Notes: generated by a model from the sequence alone, not told the origin. A DNA stretch of 64,000 nt from Amphiura filiformis (GCF_039555335.1 NC_092647.1:12903094-12967093); one strand, 5' to 3'; counted from the first letter of the stretch, positions 11,950-23,585 are shown. Made by a program: numbers and translations.

Positions 11950-12810
11950 GAGCGCGTTACTAATAATATTTTGGCAAAGGATAACCAAATTAAAATTTGA
12001 CCGAAATCTTATTAATAGACCTACTGGGCTTTAACCAGTTTTGCAAACAAAATCCCAACTTTTTCTTCTTCGCGTGCCTCCCGATATAGGCCTACGTCAC
12101 AATTTCAAAAAACGGCCAATAATTCTCGGGGTAGTAAAAACATACTCGATAAAATAGGTAAGTATAAAAAACCCCATATGGATGGAAAAGTACATGATCA
12201 AAAATAAAATGTTTTCATAACATAAACATAGTCAGCTCAACTGAATCTCGGGGCTGAATCACATGGGTTTCTAAAAAAATTCATAGCATTACACGTTTAT
12301 AGCACCAGCCAGCGCCAAATTGATACATTTTAATGGCATAAAATTCATAGAACACCGTCAAATTTGTTTACAAAGATATAGGCCTACAGTAAATAAACAA
12401 ATTAAACAACACAATGTAAAGTGATTCAATAATTTTATAATAATTAAGATATGATTAATATTATACTAGTACTATTAATAATAATGATAGTTATTTTTTA
12501 TTGTTATCATAAGAAAATAATAATAATACTATAATTTTTACTATAATATTAATTATTATTATATGAATATAGGTCGTATTGATTATTCCATAATACATGA
12601 ATATAAATGCAAACAATTGGAAGTTGTATTGATTGACCATATGACCGCATGCACTGCACTCACAGCACTTTACAGTTTACACAGTGAGTCAATTGGGGCG
12701 AACTTGTCGTGGTATGTACGTGTATTGGGGCGAACTGGTCGTGGTATGTACGTGTATTGGGGCGAACTGGTAGTGGTCTGTACTGGTGTGGGGCGAAACG
12801 TCCTGACACC
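11950..12810. repeat. Right long terminal inverted repeat of element A
   Basis: Its reverse complement matches the left end of element B (23596-24480) from the subrepeats through TTTGCAAAACTGGTTAAAGC to the GGTTATCCTTTGCC block. It carries three 32-bp subrepeats starting at 12693, 12725 and 12757. Confidence 0.78.
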
Positions 12811-12820
12811 ATATAGGGGA
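12811..12820. repeat. 10-bp target-site duplication of element A, right copy
   Basis: ATATAGGGGA is identical to 613-622. Confidence 0.85.
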
Positions 12821-13523
12821 ATGAGGGCTATGTGGGCATCTGAATTTCATAAGAGTAATAAAGATCTTTTGTCCTTACCCGCTTAATCTTGGTGCAACAA
12901 AGAATAGAATTATACCAAACAGCATAGTACACAGGTATTGGAGATCATAAACTGAAAAAGACAAAAGATAAATTAAAATTTATCAGCATCAATGTCTAAA
13001 CTAAGAAAAGAATTTTAACATGAATGGCACACAATTGATGGATGGTGTCAAAAAGACGTACCGGTACCTCAAGTTTTTTGGTCACAAATTTGACCGTCAT
13101 CACAAGACTGGCAACCCACTCTTGGTAACTTGTATGAAAGGATACTGTTCCATGGGTTGCCAGTCTCCTGATGAAGGTCAAAGTTGCAACTGAAAATTTA
13201 GGTACATCTTAATGTTAGGCTCAGATCATACATGTAGGTTAAAATGAAGTCTTCCAACAGATGAACATTCATTTTATAACATACAGTATGTGACACAATG
13301 GAGGCCACTGGAGATATTTTTCAATCTGAATTTTAAATTTGCTGCCTTTGGCCTCGATGGACTAGATTGTGTCACATAACATATTATATACTGTACTTAA
13401 ATAACATGTGCATACTTAGTTTTTGAGTCCAGCAAATTGTTTAATTTTTTTTTCTTTTCCCTTCTACAACTAAAAGTTTAAGTATCATGCAAACATAGGG
13501 GAGTCTGCCTTTTCCAATCTATT
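12821..13523. other. 3' flank of the unrecognised minus-strand gene
   Basis: Noncoding. It contains a strong imperfect hairpin at about 13087-13188, with arms around GACTGGCAACCCA and TGGGTTGCCAGTC, and a shorter inverted pair around 13285 and 13368 (TGTGACACAAT/ATTGTGTCACA). The transcript 3' end probably lies here if the gene ends at 13524. Confidence 0.5.
13087..13188. repeat. ~100-bp imperfect hairpin
   Basis: The arms TTTGACCGTCATCA..GACTGGCAACCCA and TGGGTTGCCAGTC..TGATGAAGGTCAAA are complementary with few mismatches around a ~40-base loop. It may be a small foldback element or a stem in the 3' UTR of the adjacent gene. Confidence 0.6.
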
Positions 13524-13760
13524 TCAATGATAAAACCACATACTATGTGTCGTTGATGTTATCCTAAATCCTCCTGTACTCTGAATACCCAGGCATGAGT
13601 TGTTGAATGGTGAGAGTTTTCTGTAGCCAGACCATGGTGATAGTCGACTGTAGATGTGTCTCCAAGAATTGGACTTCTCCTTGCGGTCAATCACTTCACC
13701 AGTGCTCATACCATCTATGATGAGAAGCTTCTCACTCTCATCGAGAGGTTTAACTGTTAC
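13524..13760 (-). CDS. Exon 3 of the unrecognised gene
   Basis: The acceptor TATATTTCAG precedes GTAACAGTTAAACC, phase 0. The exon encodes 78 residues to a TGA at 13524-13526. It contains the sequon N-N-S and the only cysteine of this exon next to it (FNNSCLGI). An internal ATA|GTATGT donor about a dozen codons before the stop is a possible alternative 3' boundary. Confidence 0.55.
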   Translation of the reverse strand, partial: VTVKPLDESEKLLIIDGMSTGEVIDRKEKSNSWRHIYSRLSPWSGYRKLSPFNNSCLGIQSTGGFRITSTTHSMWFYH

Positions 13761-16700
13761 CTGAAATATACAAAATATGGGCTATTCAGTTGAAATCCAT
13801 ACACCCTTATGGAAGATGGAAGACATAACCTTAATCTCTCACATATGGGGTGTAGATTTCAAATGGAGTCACCATTCCGTAAACCCATTTGAAATTCAAA
13901 ATCACACTCCCTGTGTGGATGATTAAGATCATGTCTTTCTTTAAGGGTGTATGGATTTTAACTGTAATGGCAAATAGAATTTATTATGGACTATTAATTT
14001 TGTTTTCCTTTCTGCCATCCATTATCCTTGTCAGTTCTTATGCTCCACCTTTGAAAACAAAGTCTTTAAAATTAGTTACCAAATGAATGCTCCCATTTCT
14101 GTGCCTTAGATCATAGGCATCTGTTCAAAATATATACAATATTTTTTGCAAAAAATATGTATGATACTGATCTGATACTGATATGCGACATCTCTAAATA
14201 AATCCCAGTTCTACGGTCGAGTGGACCTTTCAAGTAGGGTTGGTTTCTTTGTTTTGAGTTCACAGAACTTATTCATGTATGCATTATTTTTGGAATAAAT
14301 GTCACAGGCACACACTGTAAAGTGTACTGAGTCATGCGAATCAAGGTCTAGACATGCCTGCGCGTTGCGCACTATAAATACATGTAACTGTGCTTTAACC
14401 CCATGAGAACTACATGCCGATTGGCCAAAAGGAAGTTCTTATTATCAATTGGACCAATCAGCAACATTGCTAGAATAATTTCACCACACAAAAAAATTGG
14501 GGTGAATTATTGGCAAAGCTCCATTCTGATTGGTGATTAAAGTGAAGATACCATGTAATTGACCAATTTGATCAGAGGCAATGTTAGATCGATCGGCAGG
14601 TAGTGCTCTGCAGTATGGGGGTTAAAATTTTTTTTATCTGTCCAAGGAGCAAACTACCTGTCCAAAATGAAAGGTGGACGGGTGACTACATGTAGCTAAC
14701 ACCCTACTCCAAACACACTGTCTTATTTATAAGCTGTTTTAACACATGTAAATACATGTAAGTCAAGAAATCCTTGCTTCAGCCCCTAAAAATACTTAAG
14801 ACTTCAAATGGTCTTACCGTCAGACTACTCCAGATGCGTAACCACTGCCACCTCTGTTCAGGTACATGACAGAATATATGGAATTCACCTCTTGAGTCAC
14901 GTCTAGTAGGCCTGATTGTTTCAGAGTGATTTTCTTCCAAGTCATGATGTAATTCCTGGCCTGCTGGGTAAAAAAGGTCAAATTGTAAAAAAAAAAATGT
15001 AACTTTTTGAAGCATCCTGGATTATATTGCATATAAATAATAGGCCTAGATTCTTTATTTCAATTTCCGGTGGGCCAGAAATAAATGCAATGAAAATCTA
15101 CACATTTATATAAATTTGTTAAATAACGGGCACACCTTAGATTTCCAGAGAAGGGTATCTACATGTATACTATTAAAGAGGAATATATATAGTATTAAAG
15201 TTTGGGTCAGGATGGTCAAAAAAATCTTTTAAACAAACTTTTAATTTGGGCAGTAAAAATATATTTCGATAGAGTTTATGGCCCCCTAAAAATGGTTCAA
15301 TATGACATCTTTCTTTTCTCCCAAGTTTAGTTTAGTTTGTTTTTTTTACTTGGCCTTATTTCATGTGGAATGTTAGTGAGTTATAGTCATTGGTATTGCC
15401 ACTCAACATTACCGTATAATCAGTGTCCGAAATAAGGAAAATATGGAGGTTGTCCTGAGGACAACTAAAGCATGAATTCTGCTTGTCCTCAAAACATTTT
15501 GGCTATCCCCAAAATATATGTCATGTTTTTGAGTGCAAAGAATCCAAATAGTGGTTGTCCAGGGGATAAGTACTTAGCTCAATATGGTTGTCCCCAGTGA
15601 TTTTTGGACAAGAGGACAAGAGGATAAGTGCTTATTTCGAACACTGCGTATAATTTACAAGATCAATGATAGGCGCATGATCACATTTTTAACATGTGAG
15701 AGCTTCTTGTGTACCAAGATCCTGTCTTTAAGTGTAATCCAATAGAAATACAAGTGCTTAACATTGCGTACATACGCTTAGTACGCTACATGGACACAAC
15801 GCGCATGTTCCAGTTTCCAATTTTACTGTAGACGATGAAGTTTACAACAATTGTAGGAAAGGATCATGAAACTCAAACTTCAAGGAAAGCAGTAATCAGT
15901 ATTCCATTATTTCAAATGTCAGTATATGTATGATAGCAGTCAATGTCTGTACATATGTGCTGACTAAACAAAGTTGGACATGGACAACTATACCTGATAC
16001 TATACATTTGTTATGTCTATAATGTCTAAGATTACTCGAGAACTCTAACATCGAATTTGCATAGTTACGCATTCGATGCTAGAGTACTCTAAGGTATGTC
16101 TATGGTTTTTCGGTCGGACAGCGGTGCAATTTTTTGCACGGGATGTATCTCATGAACTGTTAAAAATGTTGAAATTTGGATTAAGTTATTTCGATGAGTC
16201 AACTGTAGGCCTATCTTTTGAGCAAGATTTGCCTTTTTTGGACAGTGTACTTTTTAGCAACATTTTTTGCAATCGCCGGTCGTGATCGGCTGTGTTTACT
16301 TCTGAACTTACATTGCTTTAGTTTAATTTGCACGGTGTCATGCTTCAGTGAATCCGATTCGATTTTGATGGTCTCTAGCCAAGAATGTGAAGCTATCGAT
16401 GAGCAAATTCTTGGCTAGACTTCTCGAGCAAGTCTATGCATGTATGATGACTTAAAACCCTATTATAATATTTGCTGAGGAGGACGCCCTCACTGATTTT
16501 TTAAAATTCATTTTTACACGATTATATTGCTTTATTAAACCAATATACCCTGCAAAAAATCAAGACTCTAGGTGCTGTAGTTTTGTCAAAATCCGAGATT
16601 TTGAATAAAACGATGGAACCGGCGTTTTATTATTACGATGGAATTATTAGTCTAACGCATACATGATGTTCATAAGTATAACACACAGAACGGACACGGC

Positions 16701-19700
16701 GTGCGAGACGGTGATCGACACAACAAAGGGTCGTACCATAACATGACTGAAGGAGTGGTACGTATTGTAGGTATGCCAGGTGAATTTAAATTTGCCATCA
16801 AACTGCATCATTTTATATATCAAATTAAAGCCCTTGAGTAAAGAAAGCCATTTGAAACTAAAATAAAAACCTTTTTGTCATAGCACTTTCCGTGGCAAAG
16901 TTACATCATTTCAAAGATCGACTTTCATCAAAAAGATTCTGCTAGCAAAATTCCCCAAAACAGCATTACGGGGGTGTTTCTAGATCTTATATGATGATAT
17001 AGCAGCTTTTTTTAATGGAACTGCTCTCCTGATCAAAATCCCTCTAAAATTCCATGTGTGAGTGTTATGCCTGGTCGAGTACCCTCACAGACCTGAACGT
17101 AGTGAGGGTGCTTGGTATATCCGCCATGTTTCAAATACATGGATGGCCAGCATAATGGCCCGCAAATTTAAGCTTTATGAGAAGCCTAGCTATTTTAGTT
17201 GCAAAATGAGAACACAGAGTGCATGGCTTATCTTTAACCCACATTCTCAATCTCTCATGCCAGAGGTTAAAATAAAACGATCCCTAACTAATTATCAAAA
17301 GATCGTAAATTTAATTTCTTGAAACGTGCCGGCGAAACGATTTGTTTACAAGTAACAATCCTTGTTCCAACACCGATACCATTCATTCGGCTTCATTCAG
17401 CAAACCACGTGATCACTCAGGTGAACTAGGATTGACGATCGATTGCGTTAAATTTTATCCAGGTTACCGGGTCATGCCTAATGGCGATACTCGCGTCTTG
17501 TAAATATTTTTCAACCATGTTGCAAAATGATCGAAATACACCATCAAGGCGACTTCGATCGGTAAGCATCATTGAAACTAGGCAATATTTAGTACGGTAT
17601 TTCTTCTTTAGATTTTTTCGATAAAATTGTAGTTTACAGTTTTGATTAGTTTGATGAGAGTGGATTTAAAAACCAGTCCACATAGTAGACGTTGTAATTG
17701 ACAGTTTGACAGTTCCGCCTAGCTCGAGATACTCTCTAGCTAAAATACAGGTTTACATTTACTATCTTACATTATCTTGCTGTATTTCAGCTAGAGCTCC
17801 AAACGACAAGCTTCCGGTTTTTTGGAGAACAATACTGTTACGTAAGATGAAGAAGAAACCCGCCTCGAGCCCGCCCTACTCATTATTTCATTGTACTTAT
17901 TGCAATTTGCCTCCACACATTACGTAATCAACACAAAAGCTTTTGTGAGGATTAGTGAGTGGATAAGAAATTGACAGTGGAGGATACGAAGGACACGCCG
18001 ATTGTTAGTTGTCAATCATGAATTGCCGCAACATATTAATATTTTACTGCATGGCATTCCGCAAACACCAAGACAAATTATGCCGTATTTTTCCAAAGAT
18101 CATCTCATATGAAGTAAGCTGAATGCGATCTGTACTTTTGTAACATTCCGATCGCTTTTGATCACCTATTATCGGCGAATTTGCTTGAAAACACGTGAGT
18201 TCATGTTGTGTAAACATAATTAGCATAGACACAAATGAAATTACGATGCAATACAATGCAATTTGAATGCGCAGCAGATCTATAGAAATAACGTTGCCCG
18301 GTTTTATGCAGAATTAGACCCTGTCTGGTTCCGCCGGAGGATAATGTGAATCCATAAGATGTGGCGATCAATTTCACGATTAAAATCTTTCCTTTGGGGC
18401 GATTTCCATTTCTTGCTATCATTTTTGCCTGAAAGCATCAATACTAAAGATAGGCTATCAGTCGCTTGTGCAAATATGTTTAAAACATTAATATTGGATT
18501 CCATTTCTTGTTTATTGTTCACCGTATGGAAAAGCCTGTTCTGTTGTACAATGTATGTATTGGTTGTATTTCCCACGCATATATGAGTGTCTCATCACCA
18601 TATAAAAAATCATATATTTGGGTCAAGTGAAGTATAGAAAACATATTTATGTAGGTTTCCTTCATTTCCTTGACCGACTACGTAGCTGTTCTTGAAAAAA
18701 AATTGAAATTTCTATGTAAATGTACTAAATTGTGTTTGATCAAATGGTCCCTGGTCTAGGCGAATTTCGCTGACTAGCAAATGTGTTAAATAACTGTAAC
18801 TCGTCATACCTCAGGTCAGTAGGTGTCATTATGTTTATGATAAAGACTAAAGTCTTGCTCGCAGGACTAATGGCATACCCAGTCATAGACCTTAAGCATC
18901 ATATTTCGAGGTGCGGAAAGACACCAAATTGGTGTCGTATGACCATTGACATTCTTTTGTGGCGAGTGACATGGTATTTCGATTCACGCCGAGTGTCCTT
19001 GACAGGCGTGACTATGCTTCAGTGGTCATGAAAGAATTCAAAAGATAACCTCTGCCCCAATAATCCTGAGCTATTGTCTGAAACTGCTCCTCGGAATTCA
19101 CATACAAACTACTAACACAACTATAAGGTATGCAAATTAGCTTGGCACTGAATGCATGCACTCATCACATGCACAGAACTGACCAATCACATGCATGGGA
19201 TCTGAAAATTTAGGGGGAAAATCCTTGCGCATATGGTCATTTTCACGGTAAAGGGTGTAACTTTGGATTTTTAATATTTTAATCCGTAGTGTTCTAATAA
19301 AGCCACAGAATTCCATGATTTTTGGCCACATAAGTCATCTAGTTAGCAGCTACCTTGGGTAGCATAATCAGCTTTGGGAGTTACTGCGTTCAGTTTTAGC
19401 AGGCTTAAATGTACTTAATATTGCCATTTTGAAAAACTATAAAAAACAGTAAAATTTTTGTAAAACCCTGTGTTTTCTTCAATTAGTTCATGGATAATTT
19501 TTCTTATCCTGAAAGTACAGTCATATGTTCAGTAAACACTGCCACATTAGATTTAATTGTGAACAGCCCTGTATTTTTGAGAACCGACTTCGATATTCAT
19601 GTCGTTTGGAGGCTTCATTTTCCGTTAACAATTGTTAACAAACTTTGTGGGTGTAGCTTTGGTTCATAATTCTTGGTTATTTCTTCACTTCTTCTTGATT

Positions 19701-22700
19701 CATAACAGTTGTTATCTTAACTTGAAATGGGTAACAAAAATTAGTCGATTTGCAAGCTTTTAAAATTTTTATAAAATCTTGACTTCAAAGAGCCGTTTTT
19801 CCGTTAACTTTTTGAAGCCTCCGAAACAAACTGTTCAGCAAGCTTGTGCAAATATAAATAAAAGAACTCATACAATCTATATATCAAAATGTAGCAAAGT
19901 AGATCCTCAAGTCACATGTTTTTAAATCGTGGATATATATATCACCGTTTGAAAATGAGACCCAATACAAACTTTCCGTTAACAATTGAAGCCTCCAAAA
20001 CAAATGAAGCCTCCGAAACAACAATAAGATTAATTATCATCTATGCATATCTAAATTGGTGTGTTTCATACTGATATCTGCATTGTAATTATTACTTGAT
20101 ATGTGCAGAATGTCATAAATTAAATAAAAAAATTGACATTATGGTGAATGTTTGAAAAATATACTGATACCCAAAAAAGCCTGTTTCGGAGGCTTCACAT
20201 GCAAAAAACACCACACTTAACAAATGGGTGAAAAAATTAATATGTGATAAATGTACAATATCTGCCGCATAGAATCATTGATTCAATATACACAAGAAAA
20301 TAACAGCTTAGATGATCCCAACACTGTTGTTTTCAAAAAAACTACTTCTGCAATGTTTAACAATTGTTAACATGAAGCCTCCGAAACAAAAAAAATGACT
20401 TGCTGTGATAATTTAATTTTTGTCACAACTGAAATTCAATACTTACATTTTGTAGAAGCATGAAAATTGGTAATTGTGATATTTTTTACCTATTTTCTTA
20501 TGTCAACTTGTAGTGGTTAGCCAAATATTTTACTTTTATGATCACCTGTGTTGTTAACTGAAGCCTCCGAAACACAAATCGCTTGAATTGCCAATTCTAA
20601 AAAATAACTCCAATTTCTGTGAAACTTGGCTGGGAGGTTCCTTTCATCAAGTAGTATTTGTACATGAAGTTAGACATTCAAATTATTTTAGGAACCCAAT
20701 TAAAACTTAAAAAATATGTTTAAGGTTTGGAAATTTCCATTGTAAATGACACTTGATGTTAAAAATTTTCAAAACTGCAATTACAAACATAGCAAAACAT
20801 GGTATAAAATTTAACTTATATCTGTTGACTTACTTTGGAATGGGATTTCACATGTATTCCAGCTTTCATGTCATAATTTTCTGAGGTTACGTAAAATACA
20901 TTTTTTCTTAGATTTAAACCAAAATGTTATGGAAATGTCAAATTTTTATTAGAAATCAAAAGGTTTAAGCCTTGAAACATTATTTTACTGGAATTTAAGT
21001 TGCTTCTATGCATGATTTCAGTAAACAGAAACATATTTAAGTGGTTTGAAATTTTGACCCAAAAAATCAAAAGTTACACCCTTTACTGTGAAAATGACCA
21101 TATTGCTTCCGGGCAACATGAAGATGGGACTGGGCAGCACAAATTCACACACAGGCATTTACAATAAACTTTCATCTACTAGATTCAAAATACCTGGACC
21201 CCCAGTTTAATTTTTAACTCGAGTTCTAGGAAGAATGAAACTTGCATGTCTTCAGTTTTGAAAATTTTGTATGCAGTGACGTGAGTGAGCCAATGCAGAG
21301 GTGCATATAGAATGTCATGTGATGTCATTTTAATGAGGGGTGCTATTTATGCTGGTTGATCTGGCTAGCTTCTGTGGTTGTTTGGCATAATATAATTCAC
21401 ATGTAAATGGTGCCACACAGCTATCACAGCTCCTTTAATCTTAGAGTTGTACAGTGCCAATGGGACAAGTTTGTTTGTGCGGAAGATGTATATCCAGGCT
21501 GGACACATCACACTACCGTGTGATGTGTCCAGTTCGTCGCCGAACTTAAGATGGAGAGTTTAGCATAACGGCCTGCCTATTTACGCTTCCTGAAAACACT
21601 CTTGCACATAACATACAAAACCACAAATTCACTAACTTCAACTTGCACTACCGACACCATGAAAACTATTTTAATTATTACCGATCCTTCAGAATACTTG
21701 CAAATATTGGCAGTTTCATAAAATCCTGCTGCTGAAAATCGTAAATTCCACAATCTTCTGTCAGATCCAGGTCAGTAATCACAGATGGGCGAATCTACCA
21801 GCGTGACAAGACCAGAGATAATAAAGGATGAGAGGCCACGCCGCAAATAGCTAGCCTGATTGGCAAGCGTCGCCGCTGGCCAGATCTTCTACGGTCGGTA
21901 TGATGAGTAGAGACCATAGAGCCCTATATAGGGCTCTGTGGAAGAAACGGTTCCAAATTTTGAAGCCATGGATAATATATTCATTTATACGAGAACCATA
22001 TTTTTGTACCAATCACAGAACAGAATTTCACTTACTCACAGCTGTCAATCATTCTTGTGAAACGTAAGCTCCGCCTAGTATCAAGGTCTTCTTCTGCGCA
22101 TTGGTTGTGCGCATTAACTAGCCTCCAGCACAAATCCTGTGCACACGATCAGGTTGGATGGGCGGTTTACGCCTGGTTTACACAATAGGAACTGCGATGC
22201 ATCCTAAACTGGATCGCTTCCGTATTCGCATTGCATGTAATCGCCTGCCAGTTTGCGTAGCTCCACGTTCACAACAGTTTAAAATCAACACAGGTAAATC
22301 CATATAAAAATTAACATGGACACAAAATTGACATAGCTTATGTTACAATTCAAATAATAAAATAATAAAATGTAATATTATCATGATAGATGCACGTTTT
22401 ATTAAAACTTAAAAAGATTATTAAGTCCAATAATTTGTTTGTGTTAGCTTGCACGAGTCACAAAATGGCGACCCATCACGCATTTTCTGCATGTGCCGAC
22501 ATTAGTAACTCATAGTGACTGTCCTCAAACTAGCGCCAGTGTGTCTCAGGCCGAAACGACCCCAGGTAATTTTATGCAGAAAGTTTTCTTGCGAACAGCT
22601 GCAGGTGACAATTAAACAATGAACACGGCTTGTTTATGTACATGCGTGGGGAGGCTTGTACGTCAGCTGACGTGTTTTGGACATGTTCCGCGTAAAAAGT

Positions 22701-23254
22701 GTCGCTTTTTCTTCATGAAAAATACCAGCGATGACCAGTTTTTGTGGGCTATTTGATTTACAGGTATGTCGGTTCGTCATAGGGTAGAAATGATAGCTGT
22801 ACAATTTGTATAACATACAGTTTAACATAGGCCTAAACATTTATGGGCACAAATCGACCTTCCGTATTATGCACTGTAAGTATGTGGAAGTGGCAGGCAT
22901 ACGGAAGATGTATCATAAGAACTCAGCTCAAGTCTTCAAATGTTCGGCTCAAAAATAAAAGGGGATATATCTGACAGTAAAAACTAACATTTTATGGCAA
23001 AGAAATGCTAATCTATTTTGTATGAAAATGTTATAATACGGCTATAAGTATCAGTATCATGATTCAATTGTCATGATTGTGTATTGATCATTTCAATTTT
23101 CATTGACTCTGATGTTGATGTGATCATTTTTAAGCTTAATGAAAATTAATTAAACAGTAAATCAGTGTATTGTAACTTTACCTCCAACATCAGCTGCAAG
23201 AAGAATACAAGATAGCAAGAAAAGTGAAATCATTGTGGTACCAGGAGGATGCAT
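13524..23254 (-). CDS. Unrecognised gene, predicted secreted/membrane protein, three coding exons
   Basis: The predicted exons on the minus strand are 23254-23182, 14960-14818 and 13760-13524. They join in phase (73+143+237 bases = 150 codons plus stop) with GT-AG introns. The start is chosen because the first residues (MHPPGTTMISLFLLSCILLA) look like a signal peptide. Exon 2 encodes an acidic/basic stretch, then FHIFCHVPEQRWQWLRIW. Exon 3 encodes VTVKPLDESEKLLIIDG and later SPFNNSCLGIQ, which contains an N-glycosylation sequon. I do not recognise the family. A GTATGT donor near the end of exon 3 would let the gene continue into undetected exons, making this only the N-terminal luminal part of a larger membrane protein. 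Exon 1 also has a good upstream acceptor, so a 5' UTR exon probably exists. The gene is head to head with TUT1. Confidence 0.5.
13780..13971. mobile_element. MITE with palindromic halves, family member 1
   Basis: The left end carries CAGTTGAAATCCATACACCC and the right end its complement GGGTGTATGGATTTTAACTG. Internal phrases such as ATAACCTTAATCTC recur at 49300-49385, 59200-59405 and 59728-59920. It lies in intron 2 of the minus-strand gene, 20 bases upstream of exon 3. Confidence 0.75.
14818..14960 (-). CDS. Exon 2 of the unrecognised gene
   Basis: The acceptor is the tandem CCCAGCAG, so start 14960 or 14963 would both keep frame (a NAGNAG choice adding one residue). The donor ACG|GTAAGA is strong. 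Only one of the three frames remains open with correct phase at both ends; it encodes 47 residues rich in Trp and charged residues. Confidence 0.55.
15413..15654. mobile_element. hAT-type MITE with perfect 8-bp target duplication
   Basis: The element is 15421-15646 (226 bp). It begins CAGTGTCCGAAATAAG and ends CTTATTTCGAACACTG. The 8-bp duplication CGTATAAT lies at 15413-15420 and 15647-15654. CAGTG/CACTG ends with 8-bp duplications are diagnostic of hAT. The interior repeats a TTGTCC/GGACAA theme. Confidence 0.93.
16768..18795. repeat. Dispersed repeat interrupted by an insertion; intact inverted copy at 42275-42722
   Basis: The parts 16768-17064 and 18590-18795 together match the reverse complement of 42275-42722 in TUT1 intron 1, where the two halves are contiguous. 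Landmarks are ATGGAACTGCT, CCAAAACAGCATT and ATTTGGGTCAAGTGAAGTAT. Confidence 0.8.
17065..18583. mobile_element. 1.5-kb insertion with 6-bp target duplication
   Basis: It interrupts the repeat above. The duplication TGAGTG is at 17059-17064 and 18584-18589; the uninterrupted copy at 42.4 kb has a single GAGTG at this point. The termini show only a short, offset similarity (TTATGCCTGG against TATATGCGTGG inverted). No coding capacity is recognised and the superfamily is unknown. Confidence 0.65.
19232..21102. mobile_element. TA-flanked TIR element (1867 bp) with an internal motif array
   Basis: The element is 19234-21100. The left TIR TGGTCATTTTCACGGTAAAG, continuing GGTGTAACTTT, is inverted at the right end (GTTACACCCTTTACTGTGAA onward). 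TA flanks both ends. Two-base TA duplications fit Tc1/mariner, and ISL2EU is another option. The interior has no transposase ORF but seven copies of TGAAGCCTCCGAAACA, so it is non-autonomous. Confidence 0.82.
19601..20574. repeat. Seven copies of the 16-mer TGAAGCCTCCGAAACA
   Basis: Copies start at 19601 (minus, variant), 19813, 19987 (one mismatch), 20005, 20182 (minus), 20373 and 20559. Most spacings are 174-212 bases. Several copies are preceded by GTTAAC or the palindrome TTAACAATTGTTAA. Confidence 0.85.
21499..21532. repeat. Perfect 15-bp stem, 4-base loop hairpin
   Basis: The arms CTGGACACATCACAC and GTGTGATGTGTCCAG are exact complements around TACC. It is isolated from the other repeats listed here. 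Confidence 0.85.
23182..23254 (-). CDS. Exon 1 (first coding) of the unrecognised gene
   Basis: The ATG at 23254 opens a 24-codon signal-peptide-like segment and the exon ends GGAG|GTAAAG. The frame stays open upstream to an acceptor-like site at about 23373, so the exon may extend 5' as UTR or, less likely, as coding sequence. An internal ATG at 23233 would give a shorter signal peptide. Confidence 0.45.
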
Positions 23255-23585
23255 AATCAGCTTGAATTGGTAGTCAGTTTGTGCAGGCCTGAAGCTGAGC
23301 TTGTCGATCATGCAAGAAATTTCACTGTTTACCCTGGGAAATTCTTTTCTCCACTTGCACTGAAAATTCCCTAGACATAAAATACAAAATGTTCTTTTTT
23401 CACAAAGAGAAAAAGTTTTGTATCACATGAACTTAAAGCAAATTGCTTGATTCAAAATAATTTGCTAAAATAATTTTAAATCATTAAAAACGTCTTTGAC
23501 AAACAATAAACATGAATTTAGAGTCCTATATGGCTTAAACCTAGAAACACAAAACCAAGATGTCAGCTCCCATGCGAAGAACGTG
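23255..23585 (-). other. 5' region of the unrecognised gene up to element B
   Basis: AT-rich noncoding sequence. An acceptor-like pyrimidine tract and AG on the minus strand end near 23373. No TATA box or CpG island is obvious. Confidence 0.4.

Larger units (their letters stand above)
623..12810. mobile_element. Giant TIR element A (12.2 kb), apparently non-autonomous
   Basis: The left end starts ATGCGAGACGTCTCACC and the right end finishes AAACGTCCTGACACC. These ends are homologous to the two ends of element B at 23596-37230. Both A and B are flanked by perfect 10-bp direct repeats exactly at these ends. The first kilobase and the last ~0.86 kb of the A/B family form a long, diverged inverted repeat: 11950-12810 reversed matches 23596-24480. 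Near the ends are 32-bp subrepeats with the core CCAGTTCGCCCCAATACACG. Segments colinear with B include 6560-6680, 6790-7070 and 10475-10640. I recognise no transposase: ORFs are short, and the one at 887-1201 has no ATG start. Long TIRs with subrepeats and 9-11 bp duplications recall Mutator-type or Foldback elements, but that is an analogy only. Confidence 0.82.
14961..23181 (-). other. Intron 1 of the unrecognised gene (8.2 kb)
   Basis: No coding exon is recognisable. It holds a hAT-type MITE (15421-15646), a dispersed repeat split by a 1.5-kb insertion (16768-18795), a TA-flanked motif-array element (19234-21100), a perfect hairpin (21499-21532) and an unassigned, comparatively CpG-rich stretch (21540-22560). 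Confidence 0.5.
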
